Assembly: GCF_022271435.1 (NCBI RefSeq)
Contig: NZ_JAFIQY010000024.1
Coordinates: 1 to 64,000 of the forward strand
Length of the DNA stretch: 64,000 bases
Reading direction: 5' to 3'
Origin: Streptomyces monomycini
Lineage (GTDB): Bacteria > Actinomycetota > Actinomycetes > Streptomycetales > Streptomycetaceae
The notes under the pieces: generated by a model
What the model saw: only the letters and a program-made list of their open reading frames with translations
The model's database searches: none
What the model was told of the DNA's origin: nothing
In this document: positions 19,147 through 28,293 of the stretch, one piece after another
Position numbering within the stretch: position 1 is the first letter of the stretch
Layout of the letters: the number at the start of each line of letters is the position of its first letter
Made by a program: the position numbers and the translations under genes

Positions 19147-22100
19147 TGCTGGTCGCTCCCGTCACGGCGGGGCTCGCGGTAGGAGCCGGGGTACGTCGTG
19201 CCGTCGTCGTAGGGCTGCTGCTGGTGCGGCGGCTGCTGGGACGGCTGCCGGCCGTAGTGGTACGGGTCGTAGGCGCCGGGCGGGTAGGGGTCGGCGGCCT
19301 GGTCCGGGTCCGCCGGGGCGGGGCCTGCGGCGTCCGCGTACGGCTGCCCGTACGGGTGCTGGCCGTACTGGTTCTGGCCGTACTGATCCGGTGCGTACTG
19401 ATCCGGTGCGTACTGATCCGGTGCGTACTGGCCCTGCCCGTATCCCGGCTGCTGCTGCCACTGGTCGGACGTCTGCTGCTCGTACCCCTGCTGCGGGTCG
19501 TAGCCCTGCTGTCCGTAACCCTGCTGCTGCCCGTACCCCGGCTGCTGCTCGAACCCCGGCTGCTCCCCGAACCCCGGCTGCTCCTCGTAGCTCTGCTGCT
19601 GCGACACGGCCGCGTACGGGTCGGCGGTCGGGGCGGCCATCGGATCGGCCGTCGGACCGGCGGCGGGAGGCGCCGCCGGGGCGGTCACCGGCTCTTCCCC
19701 GGGCCGCGGGCCCGGGATGCCCGGCTCCGCGCCGTCGGGGGCGGCGGCCTGGGCGGCCCGCAGCCGCCGTGCGCGACGGCCCTCCCCCGAGGCGGCTTCC
19801 GCGGGCACCGCGGCCACGCCGTCCTCGGGCAGGTCGTCGTCGATCTCGCGGCGGCGGCCCGGCAGGGCGAGCACCACCAGGACCACGGCGAGCAGGCCCT
19901 GGGCCCACAGCCACGCGGTGTGGCCCATGGGGTCGTCGTAGGTGAGGTCCAGGCGGCCGCCGGACGCGGGCAGCGCGAAGCCCTGCGCCCAGCCGTCGAC
20001 CGTGACCGGCTTCAGCGGCTTGCCGTCGAGGGTGGCCTGCCAGCCCGCGTCGGCGGTGTCGGCGACGCGCAGCACCCGGCCGTCGGCGCCGTCGGGCAGG
20101 TCGGTGTGGGCCGCGACGGGTCCGGCCGGGACCGGGACCGGTGCGGTGGCGCGGCCCGCGCGCGTGCCGTCCTTGGTCTCCCCCGGCACGATCGAGACCC
20201 GCGAGACGCGCTGGTCGACGCGCCACAGGGCGCTGCCGTCGTCCTGGCTGAGGCGGGTCAGGCCGGGGGTGGCGTCCAGGACGCGGCCCATGGCGCGGGG
20301 CGCGCCGTCGCGGACCAGGAGGTAGCGGATCGCGTAGCCGCCGAGCTGATTGGTCTGGTCGGCACCGGAGCCGGCGACGAGGTTGGCGACGATGCCGCCG
20401 AGCCGCCGGTCCTCGCCGGTTTCGACGGCGAGGTCGGCGTCGCCGAGGCGGGCGCCGGAGCCGCGTACCAGGGTGTACGCGACATGGCCGGCGTCGCCGT
20501 CGAGGACGAGGGTGCGGGCCTGGTCGACGGAGCCGGTGTCCTCGGCGACGAAGGCGGGGACCTGTACGGGGTCGCGGCGCTCCAGCGGCCCGGCCGCGCC
20601 GGTGATCATCCAGCTGGCCGCCGCGTACAGCGGGGCGAGCAGTGCGGAGACGGCGATCAGGACGGCGACCGGCTGTTTCCAGCCGAAGCCGAGGGTCTCC
20701 ATACGGGAGCGGATGCCTTCGGCGCCGACGGCGGCGGCGCTCAGCAGCGCGAGCCCGTAGACGAGGACGGCGGGGCCGGCCCAGGCGGAGCGGTTGGCGA
20801 GCACGGCGAAGAGCAGGCCGGTCACGGCCACGGCCCAGGCGATGCGGACCGCGCGCTGCCGGTCGTCGCGCAGGGTGGCCGCCAGCGCGGCCAGCACGAT
20901 GCCGAGGAGCAGCACGCTTCCGGCGGCCTTCGGGCCGCCGGGGCTGATGCCGACCAGGTCCAGTACGGACGCCGAGCCCGTGCCGAGGTCCAGCCCGGCC
21001 TCGCGGAAGAAGCGGGAGGGGTGGGCGAGCAGGGACAGCGACCAGGGTGCCAGGACGACGAGCGGGGTGGCGGCGACGGCGAGGAACCGCAGGACGTAGG
21101 GCAGGAGCAGGCCGCGGTTGCCGTCGAGGGCGCGCAGGACGAGCAGGGCGATGCCGAGGAGGACGGCGACGGGCCAGACGACCGGGGTGAAGGCGGTGGT
21201 GAAGGTGAGCAGCAGCGCGTACGCCCAGGCGGCGCGCCAGCTCGGCCGGGTGCCGGGGGTCAGCCGCAGGCCGCCGGCGGCGACGGCGGCGCGTGCCATG
21301 AGCGGCAGCAGGATCGCGAGGACGGCGGTGCCGATGCGGCCGCCGGCCAGGGCGCCGGTGGCGGCGGGCAGGAAGGCGTAGACGACGCTGCCCCAGGCGC
21401 GCAGCAGGCGGGAGGTGACCAGCGGGCGGGAGGCGAAGTAGGCGCTCAGGCCCGCGAGCGGTACGGAGCACACCAGCAGGACGGTGACGGCCAGTTTGGT
21501 GCTGCCGAGGAAGAAGGTGGCGACGAGGGCGAGGACGGCGAGGTAGGGGGGCGCGGCGGCGGTGCTGCCGGTGCCGGTGGCGTGCCAGCCGTCGAGGTAA
21601 CTGGTCCAGAGGTCGCCGAGGCGGTCGGGGGCGGGCAGCAGGGCGCCGCCGGTCAGGGCGCCGGAGCCGAGGAGGGAGCGGCAGGCGACGAGCGAGACGG
21701 CGAGCAGGAGGAGGAAGAGCACCGGAGCCGGCCGGCGGGCGATCCGCTTGAGCCGGGCGAACTGTTCGATCTCCAGGTAGTCGGCGTCGTCGCCGCCGGG
21801 TCCGGACTCGACGGCGCCGTGCCGTCCGGCGGAGGCGGCTTCGGGGGCGGAGCGTCCGGCGAGGTTGCCGGCGACCTGTTCGACGGTGGCCCGTACGGTC
21901 GCGCCGGGTGGCGGGAAGAGCGGCCGCAGTTCGCTCGCGTCCGTCGCGGGGCGGCCGCGTTTCCTGCGCGCGGCGAGGATCGCGCCGGGGCGCAGCAGGG
22001 TGCCGATGAGGCCGGCGAGTTCGTCGAGGGCCTGGCCGGGGGCCTTGCCGACGAGGTAGGCGAGGACGCGCAGCAGGGTGCCGAGGACGATGCGCAGGGC

Positions 22101-23069
22101 GACGTACGGGAGCAGGGCGCCGCGGGTGTTGGCCAGGAGGGTGTAGACGGCGCCGGCCTTGTCGACGCGGTGGGGGCTGGCGGTGGAGCGGCCGACGCAG
22201 TCGATGGGGCGGCGTTCGCGGGCGGATGCCTCGGCGTGCCGCAGGACGGCGTCGGGGGCGACGAGGACCTGGTGGCCGGCGGCCTGGGCGCGCCAGCACA
22301 GGTCGACGTCGTCGCGCATCAGGGGCAGGCGGCGGTCGAAGCCGCCCAACTGCTCGTACACGTCCCGGCGGACGAGCATGCCGGCGCTGGAGACGGACAG
22401 GACGGGCCGTACCTGGTCGTGCTGGCCCTGGTCCTGTTCGCGGCGGTCCAGGCCGGTCCAACGGCGGCCGCTGCGGGCGATGCTGACGCCTGCTTCGAGG
22501 AGCTGGCGGCGGTCGTACCAGCTGCGGAGCTTGGGACCGACGACGGCGGTGGAGGGGCTGGAGTCGGCGACCCGCAGGAGTTCGGCGAGCGCGTCGGGTT
22601 CGGGCGCGCAGTCGTCGTGCAGCAGCCACAGCCACTGGACGGGTTCGCCGTGCGGGAGTTCCGGGAGGTCGTAGGTGTCGTCGCGCCAGGTGCGGCCGAC
22701 CGGGTCCCAGCCGCTGGGGCGGCGCAGGTACGGCAGGTCGTCGGGGCCGAGGACGGGGGCGGTGCGGACGGCCTCGTCGACGGCGGTGCCGAAGCCGGAG
22801 CGGCGGGCGAGGTGGAGCACCCGGTCGTCGCCGAGGGCCTCGCCGAGCAGCCGGGCGGAGGCGTCCGCGCTGCCGGTGTCGGCGCCGAGGACCTGCTGCG
22901 GCGGGCGTTCCTGGCCGAGGAGTCCGGCGAGGACGTCGGGGAGCCAGCGTTCGCCGTCGTGGGAGACGAGCACTGCGGTGACGACGTGCCGGGGGAACTC
23001 GGGGGTGCCGTCGTGGTATTGGGCGGCGGCTTGCGCGGCCTGGCCGGCCGGCTGACTGTGCACGGACAT
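19143..23069 (-). CDS. Giant family-2 glycosyltransferase with membrane domain and Q/Y/G-rich tail
   Basis: 1308 residues. Residues ~28-300 are a GT2 domain: VVTAVLVSHDGERWLPDVL start, nucleotide-sugar DDC in LLHDDCAPEPDAL, and the MRDDVDLCWRAQAAGHQVL acceptor/catalytic region. Residues ~440-870 contain about a dozen membrane helices. An extracytoplasmic region (~870-1090) and a further helix near 1105 follow. The last ~160 residues are disordered and low-complexity, rich in Gln, Tyr, Gly and Pro with APDQY and YGQ repeats. It probably transfers sugars to a polyprenyl carrier or exports glycans for the envelope. The ATG at 23069 is used. It is coupled to DUF5719 downstream and lies head-to-tail with whiB. 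Confidence 0.85.
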   Translation of the reverse strand: MSVHSQPAGQAAQAAAQYHDGTPEFPRHVVTAVLVSHDGERWLPDVLAGLLGQERPPQQVLGADTGSADASARLLGEALGDDRVLHLARRSGFGTAVDEAVRTAPVLGPDDLPYLRRPSGWDPVGRTWRDDTYDLPELPHGEPVQWLWLLHDDCAPEPDALAELLRVADSSPSTAVVGPKLRSWYDRRQLLEAGVSIARSGRRWTGLDRREQDQGQHDQVRPVLSVSSAGMLVRRDVYEQLGGFDRRLPLMRDDVDLCWRAQAAGHQVLVAPDAVLRHAEASARERRPIDCVGRSTASPHRVDKAGAVYTLLANTRGALLPYVALRIVLGTLLRVLAYLVGKAPGQALDELAGLIGTLLRPGAILAARRKRGRPATDASELRPLFPPPGATVRATVEQVAGNLAGRSAPEAASAGRHGAVESGPGGDDADYLEIEQFARLKRIARRPAPVLFLLLLAVSLVACRSLLGSGALTGGALLPAPDRLGDLWTSYLDGWHATGTGSTAAAPPYLAVLALVATFFLGSTKLAVTVLLVCSVPLAGLSAYFASRPLVTSRLLRAWGSVVYAFLPAATGALAGGRIGTAVLAILLPLMARAAVAAGGLRLTPGTRPSWRAAWAYALLLTFTTAFTPVVWPVAVLLGIALLVLRALDGNRGLLLPYVLRFLAVAATPLVVLAPWSLSLLAHPSRFFREAGLDLGTGSASVLDLVGISPGGPKAAGSVLLLGIVLAALAATLRDDRQRAVRIAWAVAVTGLLFAVLANRSAWAGPAVLVYGLALLSAAAVGAEGIRSRMETLGFGWKQPVAVLIAVSALLAPLYAAASWMITGAAGPLERRDPVQVPAFVAEDTGSVDQARTLVLDGDAGHVAYTLVRGSGARLGDADLAVETGEDRRLGGIVANLVAGSGADQTNQLGGYAIRYLLVRDGAPRAMGRVLDATPGLTRLSQDDGSALWRVDQRVSRVSIVPGETKDGTRAGRATAPVPVPAGPVAAHTDLPDGADGRVLRVADTADAGWQATLDGKPLKPVTVDGWAQGFALPASGGRLDLTYDDPMGHTAWLWAQGLLAVVLVVLALPGRRREIDDDLPEDGVAAVPAEAASGEGRRARRLRAAQAAAPDGAEPGIPGPRPGEEPVTAPAAPPAAGPTADPMAAPTADPYAAVSQQQSYEEQPGFGEQPGFEQQPGYGQQQGYGQQGYDPQQGYEQQTSDQWQQQPGYGQGQYAPDQYAPDQYAPDQYGQNQYGQHPYGQPYADAAGPAPADPDQAADPYPPGAYDPYHYGRQPSQQPPHQQQPYDDGTTYPGSYREPRRDGSDQQ
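19381..19425. repeat. Three exact 15-bp repeats coding for APDQY
   Basis: The unit TACTGATCCGGTGCG is repeated three times with no change. It encodes tandem APDQY in the tail of the glycosyltransferase (minus strand). More degenerate repeats of GYGQQ/GFEQQ type surround it (about 19330-19610). Confidence 0.9.
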
Positions 23070-23263
23070 CGAGGTAGGGGCCCTCCCCGGGGGTCTCGGG
23101 GTCCTCCCCCGGCATAGCGCTGCGCTGTGGACTGCGACGGACGGCGACGCGGTGCGGCCGACGGCACGGGTCGTGGCCGGGTGCCGGTCAGGGCGTCGGT
23201 GCGCCTCGGACGCGGCCCCACACTAATGCTTCGGCGGTGCGGGTCCGTCTGCCGCGTACACAG

Positions 23264-23301
23264 CGGTCCGCCTCCGGCACGTGGGCTGCGGAGGCGGACC
23301 G
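23264..23301 (-). terminator. whiB terminator hairpin
   Basis: Perfect 13-bp stem CGGTCCGCCTCCG / CGGAGGCGGACCG with a 12-nt loop, extendable by a few bases, about 60 bp beyond the whiB stop. Confidence 0.75.
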
Positions 23302-23362
23302 TTGTCTATGGGGGGATATACGGAGAATCGGTGGCCCGGCAGCCGGGCCGTCGCACTGGACG

Positions 23363-23626
23363 TCAGACCGCTGCCTTCTTGAGCCGGCGCCGCTCGCGCT
23401 CGGACAGTCCGCCCCAGATGCCGAAGCGTTCGTCGTTGGCGAGGGCATATTCAAGGCATTCGGAGCGGACCTCGCACGCGAGACAGACCTTCTTGGCCTC
23501 GCGGGTGGAGCCACCCTTCTCCGGGAAGAAGGATTCGGGGTCGGTCTGGGCGCACAGCGCGCGCTCCTGCCAGCCGAGCTCCTCGTCCGCCTCTTCGACC
23601 AGCAATTCCTGGAACAGCTCGGTCAT
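23363..23626 (-). CDS. whiB: WhiB transcriptional regulator (Fe-S, sporulation)
   Basis: 87 residues, exactly the canonical WhiB length. Four cysteines that bind a [4Fe-4S] cluster are C25, C48, C51 and C57. The GIWGG turn is at 69-73 and the basic DNA-contacting tail ERERRRLKK at ~76-84. In Streptomyces WhiB works with WhiA to switch hyphae from growth to sporulation septation; the mycobacterial orthologue WhiB2 acts in cell division. The ATG at 23626 (MTELFQELLVEEADEELGWQ) has GAGGGG upstream and is the family start. The in-frame extension to 23728 overlaps the promoter. Two promoter candidates lie upstream. The glycosyltransferase and DUF5719 genes follow on the same strand beyond a terminator. 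Confidence 0.97.
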   Translation of the reverse strand: MTELFQELLVEEADEELGWQERALCAQTDPESFFPEKGGSTREAKKVCLACEVRSECLEYALANDERFGIWGGLSERERRRLKKAAV

Positions 23627-23698
23627 GTGCGCCCCTCGTCTGTCTTTGCGTCCCCGTGATGCAGCCGTTACCGATGACGGCTGAACGACACGAGTGAA

Positions 23699-23728
23699 AT
23701 TACAAGTGTGCCGATCCGGGCCAGTCAA
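23699..23728 (-). promoter_or_regulatory. Proximal whiB promoter candidate
   Basis: Minus strand TTGACT (23723-23728), 18-bp spacer, TGTAAT (23699-23704). This predicts a start near 23692 and a ~65-nt leader. S. coelicolor whiB is described with two promoters. Confidence 0.65.
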
Positions 23729-23771
23729 GCCGAGATCTGCTATTGGGCCCCTTATTCACTCTGCGGAACCA

Positions 23772-23801
23772 AGCCTATGCAGAAAGTGTTCAAATCGGCA
23801 A
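23772..23801 (-). promoter_or_regulatory. Distal whiB promoter candidate
   Basis: Minus strand TTGCCG (23796-23801), 18-bp spacer, TAGGCT (23772-23777), about 73 bp upstream of the proximal promoter. The -10 fits TAnnnT. Confidence 0.45.
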
Positions 23802-24332
23802 AAAACAGGACACTTCCTCACCCGCATCACCCGTAACTTCCCTCTCACACCCAAGGACGCGACGGGCGGCGCAGCCGTTGCACCGCGTCCACCGAAGCGG
23901 GCCAGGTCACATTCAGATCACGAGACCGCAACGGCGCCCGGGAGTGCGCGGTTGTCGCCCGTGTGCTCAGCACCTCGCCTGCACAAACCTTTCGCCGCTC
24001 GCAGTAACCGGATGAGGTGAAACATTTCCCCCAAAACAGACACCCGGTTGACATGAGGCCGGGTACCCGGTCTCCTTGCATGCATGCCAGCGATTCCTGC
24101 GCTCCGCCTGACCCGTTCCTACGGGTCCCGCTGCGCTGCCCAGGCCCGCTGTCGCTGTTCCAGCTGTTGACGCCACCGAGCTCCAGCTTCTTCTCCCCGC
24201 AGTTCCCGCAGCACTCGCCGTACCAGCGGCGACCGCCGCACCCCGCACGGTTCCCGTGCCCGCCGCGCGCCGCCCGCGCCGCGGCGCTCCCCGTCTGCGC
24301 CACCTGAGCACCTTGCCGAGGAACTTCCGCAC

Positions 24333-24830
24333 ATGAACAGCGACGTCCAGATCGCCGGCGACCCGCTCGCGATCCCGCACCTGCTCCCGCCCGTCCCCGC
24401 GCACCCCTCCACCGTCGCCGGGTTCGCCGGACTCGCCCGTGAGATCGCCGCCGACCGGGCCCGCTGGGCCCCGCTCGTGCGCTACGACGCCACCACCCGC
24501 TGGTACCACCGGCTGCGCCAGGGGCCGGGCTACGAGGTCTGGCTGCTGAGCTGGCTGCCGGGACAGGGCAGCGGACGGCACGACCACGGCCCGTCCTCCG
24601 GCGTGCTGACCGTCCTGGAAGGCGAATTGAGCGAGCGCACCACGGGCGGCAGCCGGACGCTGACGGCCGGCGCGCAGCGCGTCTTCGCACCGGGGTACGT
24701 CCACGAGGTCGTCAACGACGCGCTCGTACCCGCCGTCAGCCTGCACGTGTACTTCCCCGGCCTGACCGACATGCCGATGCACAGCGCCCGCTGCGCGGCG
24801 GACGCCTCCCCCGCGGCGGTCGCCCCCTGA
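24333..24830 (+). CDS. Cysteine dioxygenase-like cupin protein
   Basis: 165 residues. Bacterial cysteine dioxygenases oxidise cysteine to cysteine sulfinate with O2 and a non-heme Fe(II) held by three histidines. Here these are H83 and H85 in GRHDHGPSSG and H124 in GYVHEV, in a cupin beta-barrel covering ~45-150. R60 (WYHRL) matches the arginine that binds the cysteine carboxylate. There is no Cys-Tyr crosslink partner that I can identify, as in most bacterial enzymes; a related thiol such as 3-mercaptopropionate could be the substrate. The start at 24333 has GAGGAA ten bases upstream. It precedes fbiA by 56 bp and may share its mRNA. Confidence 0.85.
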   Translation: MNSDVQIAGDPLAIPHLLPPVPAHPSTVAGFAGLAREIAADRARWAPLVRYDATTRWYHRLRQGPGYEVWLLSWLPGQGSGRHDHGPSSGVLTVLEGELSERTTGGSRTLTAGAQRVFAPGYVHEVVNDALVPAVSLHVYFPGLTDMPMHSARCAADASPAAVAP

Positions 24831-24886
24831 CCGCCGTACCCCCGACCGCCTCCCGCCGGACGGCCGCCCCCTGACATGCTGGGGCC

Positions 24887-25843
24887 ATGCGCATTGTGGT
24901 TCTCGCCGGCGGCATCGGCGGCGCCCGCTTCCTGCGGGGTGTGAAAGCAGCGGCGCCGGACGCCGACATCACGGTCATCGGCAACACCGGTGACGACATC
25001 CATCTGTTCGGGCTGAAGGTCTGCCCCGACCTCGACACCGTGATGTACACGCTCGGCGGCGGCATCAACGAGGAGCAGGGCTGGGGCCGGGCGGACGAAA
25101 CCTTCCGGGTGAAGGAGGAGTTGGCGGCGTACGGGGTCGGGCCCGAGTGGTTCGGGCTCGGCGACCGCGACTTCGCCACGCACATCGTCCGTACCCAGAT
25201 GCTGGGCGCCGGCTATCCGCTCAGCGCGGTGACCGAGGCGCTGTGCGCGCGGTGGAAGCCGGGCGTGCGGCTGCTGCCGATGTCCGACGACCGGGTGGAG
25301 ACCCATGTCGCCGTGGACGTCGACGGCGAGCGCAAGGCCGTCCACTTCCAGGAGTACTGGGTACGGCTGCGCGCCTCGGTGGACGCGCACGCGGTGGTGC
25401 CGGTCGGCGCCGAGCAGGCCAAGCCCGCGCCGGGCGTGCTGGAGGCCGTCGCCGAAGCCGACGTGGTGCTCTTCCCGCCGTCCAACCCGGTGGTGAGCGT
25501 CGGGACGATCCTGGCCGTACCGGGCATCCGCGAGGCGATCGCGGACGCCGGGGTGCCGGTGGTCGGGCTGTCGCCGATCGTCGGGGACGCGCCGGTGCGC
25601 GGCATGGCGGACAAGGTCCTCGCCGCGGTCGGCGTCGAGTCGACGGCCGCCGCGGTGGCCAAGCACTACGGTTCCGGGCTGCTGGACGGCTGGCTCGTCG
25701 ACACGGTGGACGCGGGCGCGGTGCCCGAGGTCGAGGAGGCGGGCATCCGCTGCCGGGCCGTACCGCTGATGATGACCGACCTGGACGCGACCGCCGCGAT
25801 GGCCCGTGCGGCGCTGGCGCTGGCCGAGGAGGTCCGCGCGTGA
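24887..25843 (+). CDS. fbiA: 2-phospho-L-lactate (or phosphoenolpyruvyl) transferase, F420 biosynthesis
   Basis: 318 residues. It joins the phospho-lactyl or enolpyruvyl group from its guanosine-diphospho donor to the deazaflavin FO, making F420-0 or dehydro-F420-0. The N-terminus [19 protein letters not shown] carries the glycine-rich donor loop. [19 protein letters not shown] (~35-55) and [13 protein letters not shown] (~197-210) are CofD/FbiA signatures. A GGGGCC lies just before the ATG. It overlaps fbiB by four bases (GTGA) and so is coupled to it. Location beside whiB matches Streptomyces and mycobacterial chromosomes. The FO synthase gene fbiC and the donor-making guanylyltransferase are not in the window. 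Confidence 0.95.
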   Translation: MRIVVLAGGIGGARFLRGVKAAAPDADITVIGNTGDDIHLFGLKVCPDLDTVMYTLGGGINEEQGWGRADETFRVKEELAAYGVGPEWFGLGDRDFATHIVRTQMLGAGYPLSAVTEALCARWKPGVRLLPMSDDRVETHVAVDVDGERKAVHFQEYWVRLRASVDAHAVVPVGAEQAKPAPGVLEAVAEADVVLFPPSNPVVSVGTILAVPGIREAIADAGVPVVGLSPIVGDAPVRGMADKVLAAVGVESTAAAVAKHYGSGLLDGWLVDTVDAGAVPEVEEAGIRCRAVPLMMTDLDATAAMARAALALAEEVRA

Positions 25844-27216
25844 GCGGCTTCGGGCCCGCGCCGGCCGCCACCAGCGGCCCCGAGACGGCCCCGGCCTACC
25901 GGGTGTGGGCGCTGCCCGGCATTCCCGAGGTGCGGGACGGCGACGACCTCGCCAAGATCATCGCGGCCGCGGCGACCGCCGGCGGACTGCCCGGGCTCGC
26001 CGACGGCGACGTGCTGCTGGTGACCTCGAAGATCATCAGCAAGGCCGAGGGCCGGATCATGGAGGCCACCGACCGCGAGGCGGCCATCGACCAGGAGACC
26101 GTACGGGTCGTCGCGCGCCGCGGCACGCTGCGCATCGTCGAGAACCGGCAGGGCCTGATCATGGCGGCGGCGGGCGTCGACGCCTCCAACACGCCGGCCG
26201 GGACCGTCCTGCTGCTGCCCGAGGACCCGGACGCCTCGGCGCGCGCCATCCGCGACGGGCTGCGGGAAGCGCTGGGCGTACGGGTCGGTGTCGTCGTCAG
26301 CGACACCTTCGGGCGGCCGTGGCGCAGCGGGCTGACCGATGTCGCGATCGGCGCGGCCGGGGTGCGGGTGCTGGACGACCTGCGCGGCGGCGTGGACGCG
26401 TACGGCAACTCGCTCAGCGCGACGATCGTCGCCACCGCCGACGAACTGGCCGCGGCGGGCGACCTGGTGAAGGGCAAGGCGGCCGGGCTGCCGGTGGCGG
26501 TGGTCCGCGGGCTGCCGCACGTGGTGCGCGAGGACGGCGCGGACGGCGACCCGGACGACGCCGGGGCCCGGGACCTGGTGCGGTCCGCCCCCAACGACAT
26601 GTTCCGGCTGGGCACCTCCGAGGCCGTACGGGAAGCGGTGACCCTGCGGCGTACGGTGCGCGAGTTCACCGACGACCCGGTGGACCCCGGCGCGGTACGG
26701 CGCGCGGTCGCCGCGGCCGTCACCGCGCCCGCGCCGCACCACACCACCCCCTGGCGGTTCGTGCTGCTGGAGTCCGAGGGCGCCCGCACCGGGCTGCTGG
26801 ACGCCATGCGGGACGCCTGGATCGCCGACCTGCGCGGGGACGGTTTCAGCGAGGAGTCGATCGCCAGGCGGGTGCGCCGGGGCGACGTGCTGCGCAACGC
26901 GCCGTACCTGGTCGTGCCGTGCCTGGTCATGGACGGCTCGCACACGTACCCGGACGCGCGGCGCAACGCGGCCGAGCGGGAGATGTTCGTCGTCGCGGGC
27001 GGCGCGGGCATCCAGAACTTCCTGGTCGCGCTGGCCGGGGAGCGGCTGGGGTCGGCGTGGGTGTCCTCGACGATGTTCTGCCGCGACGTCGTACGGGAGG
27101 CGCTGGACCTGCCGGCGGACTGGGACCCGATGGGCGCGGTGGCCGTGGGCCGCCCGGCGGCACCGCCGCGGCCCCGGCCGGACCGCCCGGCGGACGCCTT
27201 CGTGACGGTGCGCTGA
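25840..27216 (+). CDS. fbiB: Coenzyme F420:L-glutamate ligase fused to a nitroreductase-like domain
   Basis: 458 residues. The N-terminal half (~18-255) is the CofE ligase that adds gamma-linked glutamates to F420-0, with [26 protein letters not shown] and GVDAYGN motifs. The C-terminal half (~268-445) is an FMN-binding nitroreductase fold ([13 protein letters not shown] start, [11 protein letters not shown]). In mycobacteria this domain is needed for polyglutamylation and reduction of dehydro-F420. The fusion is the normal actinobacterial architecture. The GTG start lies inside the fbiA stop, with GAGGAGG upstream at the end of fbiA. It ends 30 bp from the convergent glycosylase gene. Confidence 0.95.
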   Translation: MSGFGPAPAATSGPETAPAYRVWALPGIPEVRDGDDLAKIIAAAATAGGLPGLADGDVLLVTSKIISKAEGRIMEATDREAAIDQETVRVVARRGTLRIVENRQGLIMAAAGVDASNTPAGTVLLLPEDPDASARAIRDGLREALGVRVGVVVSDTFGRPWRSGLTDVAIGAAGVRVLDDLRGGVDAYGNSLSATIVATADELAAAGDLVKGKAAGLPVAVVRGLPHVVREDGADGDPDDAGARDLVRSAPNDMFRLGTSEAVREAVTLRRTVREFTDDPVDPGAVRRAVAAAVTAPAPHHTTPWRFVLLESEGARTGLLDAMRDAWIADLRGDGFSEESIARRVRRGDVLRNAPYLVVPCLVMDGSHTYPDARRNAAEREMFVVAGGAGIQNFLVALAGERLGSAWVSSTMFCRDVVREALDLPADWDPMGAVAVGRPAAPPRPRPDRPADAFVTVR

Positions 27217-27246
27217 GCGCGCCCGCGGTGCCGCGCCCGGCCGTCG

Positions 27247-28161
27247 CTACAGCCGGGCGATGTCCCCGACGGGGAAGCGCGGGGCGCGGCGCGGCAGGGT
27301 CCGGCCCGAGAGCAGGATGAAGCGGGCGGCGCGGTGCCGCTGGCCCTCGTACGGGGCGAGCAGATCGAGCATCTGCTCGTCGGTGCCGTCCCGCCGCCCG
27401 GTCAGCGCGTAGCCGACGATGCGCGGCAGGTGCAGGTCGCCGACGGTGATCGCGTCGGGCGCGCCGTTGGAGCGCTGGAGCGCCTCGGCCGCCGTCCACG
27501 GGCCGATGCCCTGGACCAGCTGGAGCCGGTGCAGCGCGTCCGGGAGGTCCATGGCCGCGGCCTCTTCGAGGCGGCGGGCGACCCGTACGGCCCGCACGAT
27601 CGTGGCCGAACGCTTGTGGTCGACGCCCGCGCGGTGCCACTCCCACGACGGGATCAGTGCCCAGCCACGCGGATCGGGCATCACCCGCAGCCGCTCGAAC
27701 GGGCCGGGCGCGGGCTCGCCGTGCCGCTGGAGCAGCAGGCGCCAGGCGCGGTACGCCTCGTCGGCGGTGACCTTCTGCTCCAGGACCGAGGGGATCAGCG
27801 ATTCCAGGACCAGGCCGGTGCGGGCGAGCCGTACGCCGGGGTGGCGGCGGCGCGCCTCGTGGACCAGGCGGTGCCGCGGGGTGAACGCCGCCGGGTCGTC
27901 GCCCTCCCCCAGGAGGGCGGGCAGCCCGTCCAGCATCCACTCGGCGCCGGGCCCCCAGGCCTCGGCCTCGACCTGTCCGGCGCCGGGCCGCTCCCGTACG
28001 CACAAGGTGGCCGGCCCCTGCGGCGTACGGCTGGCCCGCCAGACCGCGCCGTCCGCCACCCGGAACGCCGGATCGCCGGGGCCGCGACCGAGCACGCCGA
28101 GGGTGCGGCGCAGGTCGTACGGGCCGGGCGGGGCCCAGGTGCGGCGGTGGGGGGCGGGCAT
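27247..28161 (-). CDS. DNA-3-methyladenine glycosylase (AlkA type, HhH-GPD)
   Basis: 304 residues. It should excise alkylated purines, starting base-excision repair. The helix-hairpin-helix LQLVQGIGPWTAAEA is at ~214-227 and the catalytic aspartate is D242 in TVGDLHLPR. These are the core HhH-GPD signatures. The N-terminal ~115 residues form the TBP-like beta domain. There is no C-terminal 4Fe-4S cysteine cluster, so it is not a MutY/EndoIII type. The ATG at 28161 gives the expected MPAPHRRTW opening. It faces fbiB across 30 bp and follows the nucleotidyltransferase gene by ~130 bp. Confidence 0.88.
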   Translation of the reverse strand: MPAPHRRTWAPPGPYDLRRTLGVLGRGPGDPAFRVADGAVWRASRTPQGPATLCVRERPGAGQVEAEAWGPGAEWMLDGLPALLGEGDDPAAFTPRHRLVHEARRRHPGVRLARTGLVLESLIPSVLEQKVTADEAYRAWRLLLQRHGEPAPGPFERLRVMPDPRGWALIPSWEWHRAGVDHKRSATIVRAVRVARRLEEAAAMDLPDALHRLQLVQGIGPWTAAEALQRSNGAPDAITVGDLHLPRIVGYALTGRRDGTDEQMLDLLAPYEGQRHRAARFILLSGRTLPRRAPRFPVGDIARL

Positions 28162-28293
28162 CCGGCCAGGGTAGGTGATGCGGGTGGGCGGTGGCGGGGG
28201 CCCAGGCTCCAGTGGGGTTCCGGAGGAGTTCCCGAGGGGGCTGCCCGGCGTCCCGGGTGGTGCCCGTGTGCCGCCGCGACGCCGCCCTCCGGC

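Larger units (their letters stand above)
23627..24332. other. 706-bp divergent region between whiB and cysteine dioxygenase
   Basis: Lower in GC than its surroundings, with A/T-rich patches near 23700-23810 and 24020-24040. The left part holds the two whiB promoter candidates. On the plus strand an isolated TTGACA occurs at 24048 without a matching -10 box. A Pro/Ser-rich open frame from about 24080 has no coding signature. No RNA gene is recognised, but the length leaves room for one. Confidence 0.5.

Noticed and set aside
19162-23117. Two ~1300-codon frames (one per strand) over the giant glycosyltransferase
   Set aside because: Arg/Pro- or Gly/Val-rich shadows of the real frame, which carries GT2 motifs and membrane helices.
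24080-24307. Cysteine-responsive leader peptide upstream of the cysteine dioxygenase gene (begins MHASDSC)
   Set aside because: Only two Cys in a Pro/Ser-rich frame with no ribosome site and no adjacent terminator.
23627-24332. Small RNA or tRNA gene in the whiB-dioxygenase gap
   Set aside because: No tRNA-like cloverleaf or clear terminator-bounded RNA could be seen. No tRNA was recognised anywhere in the window.
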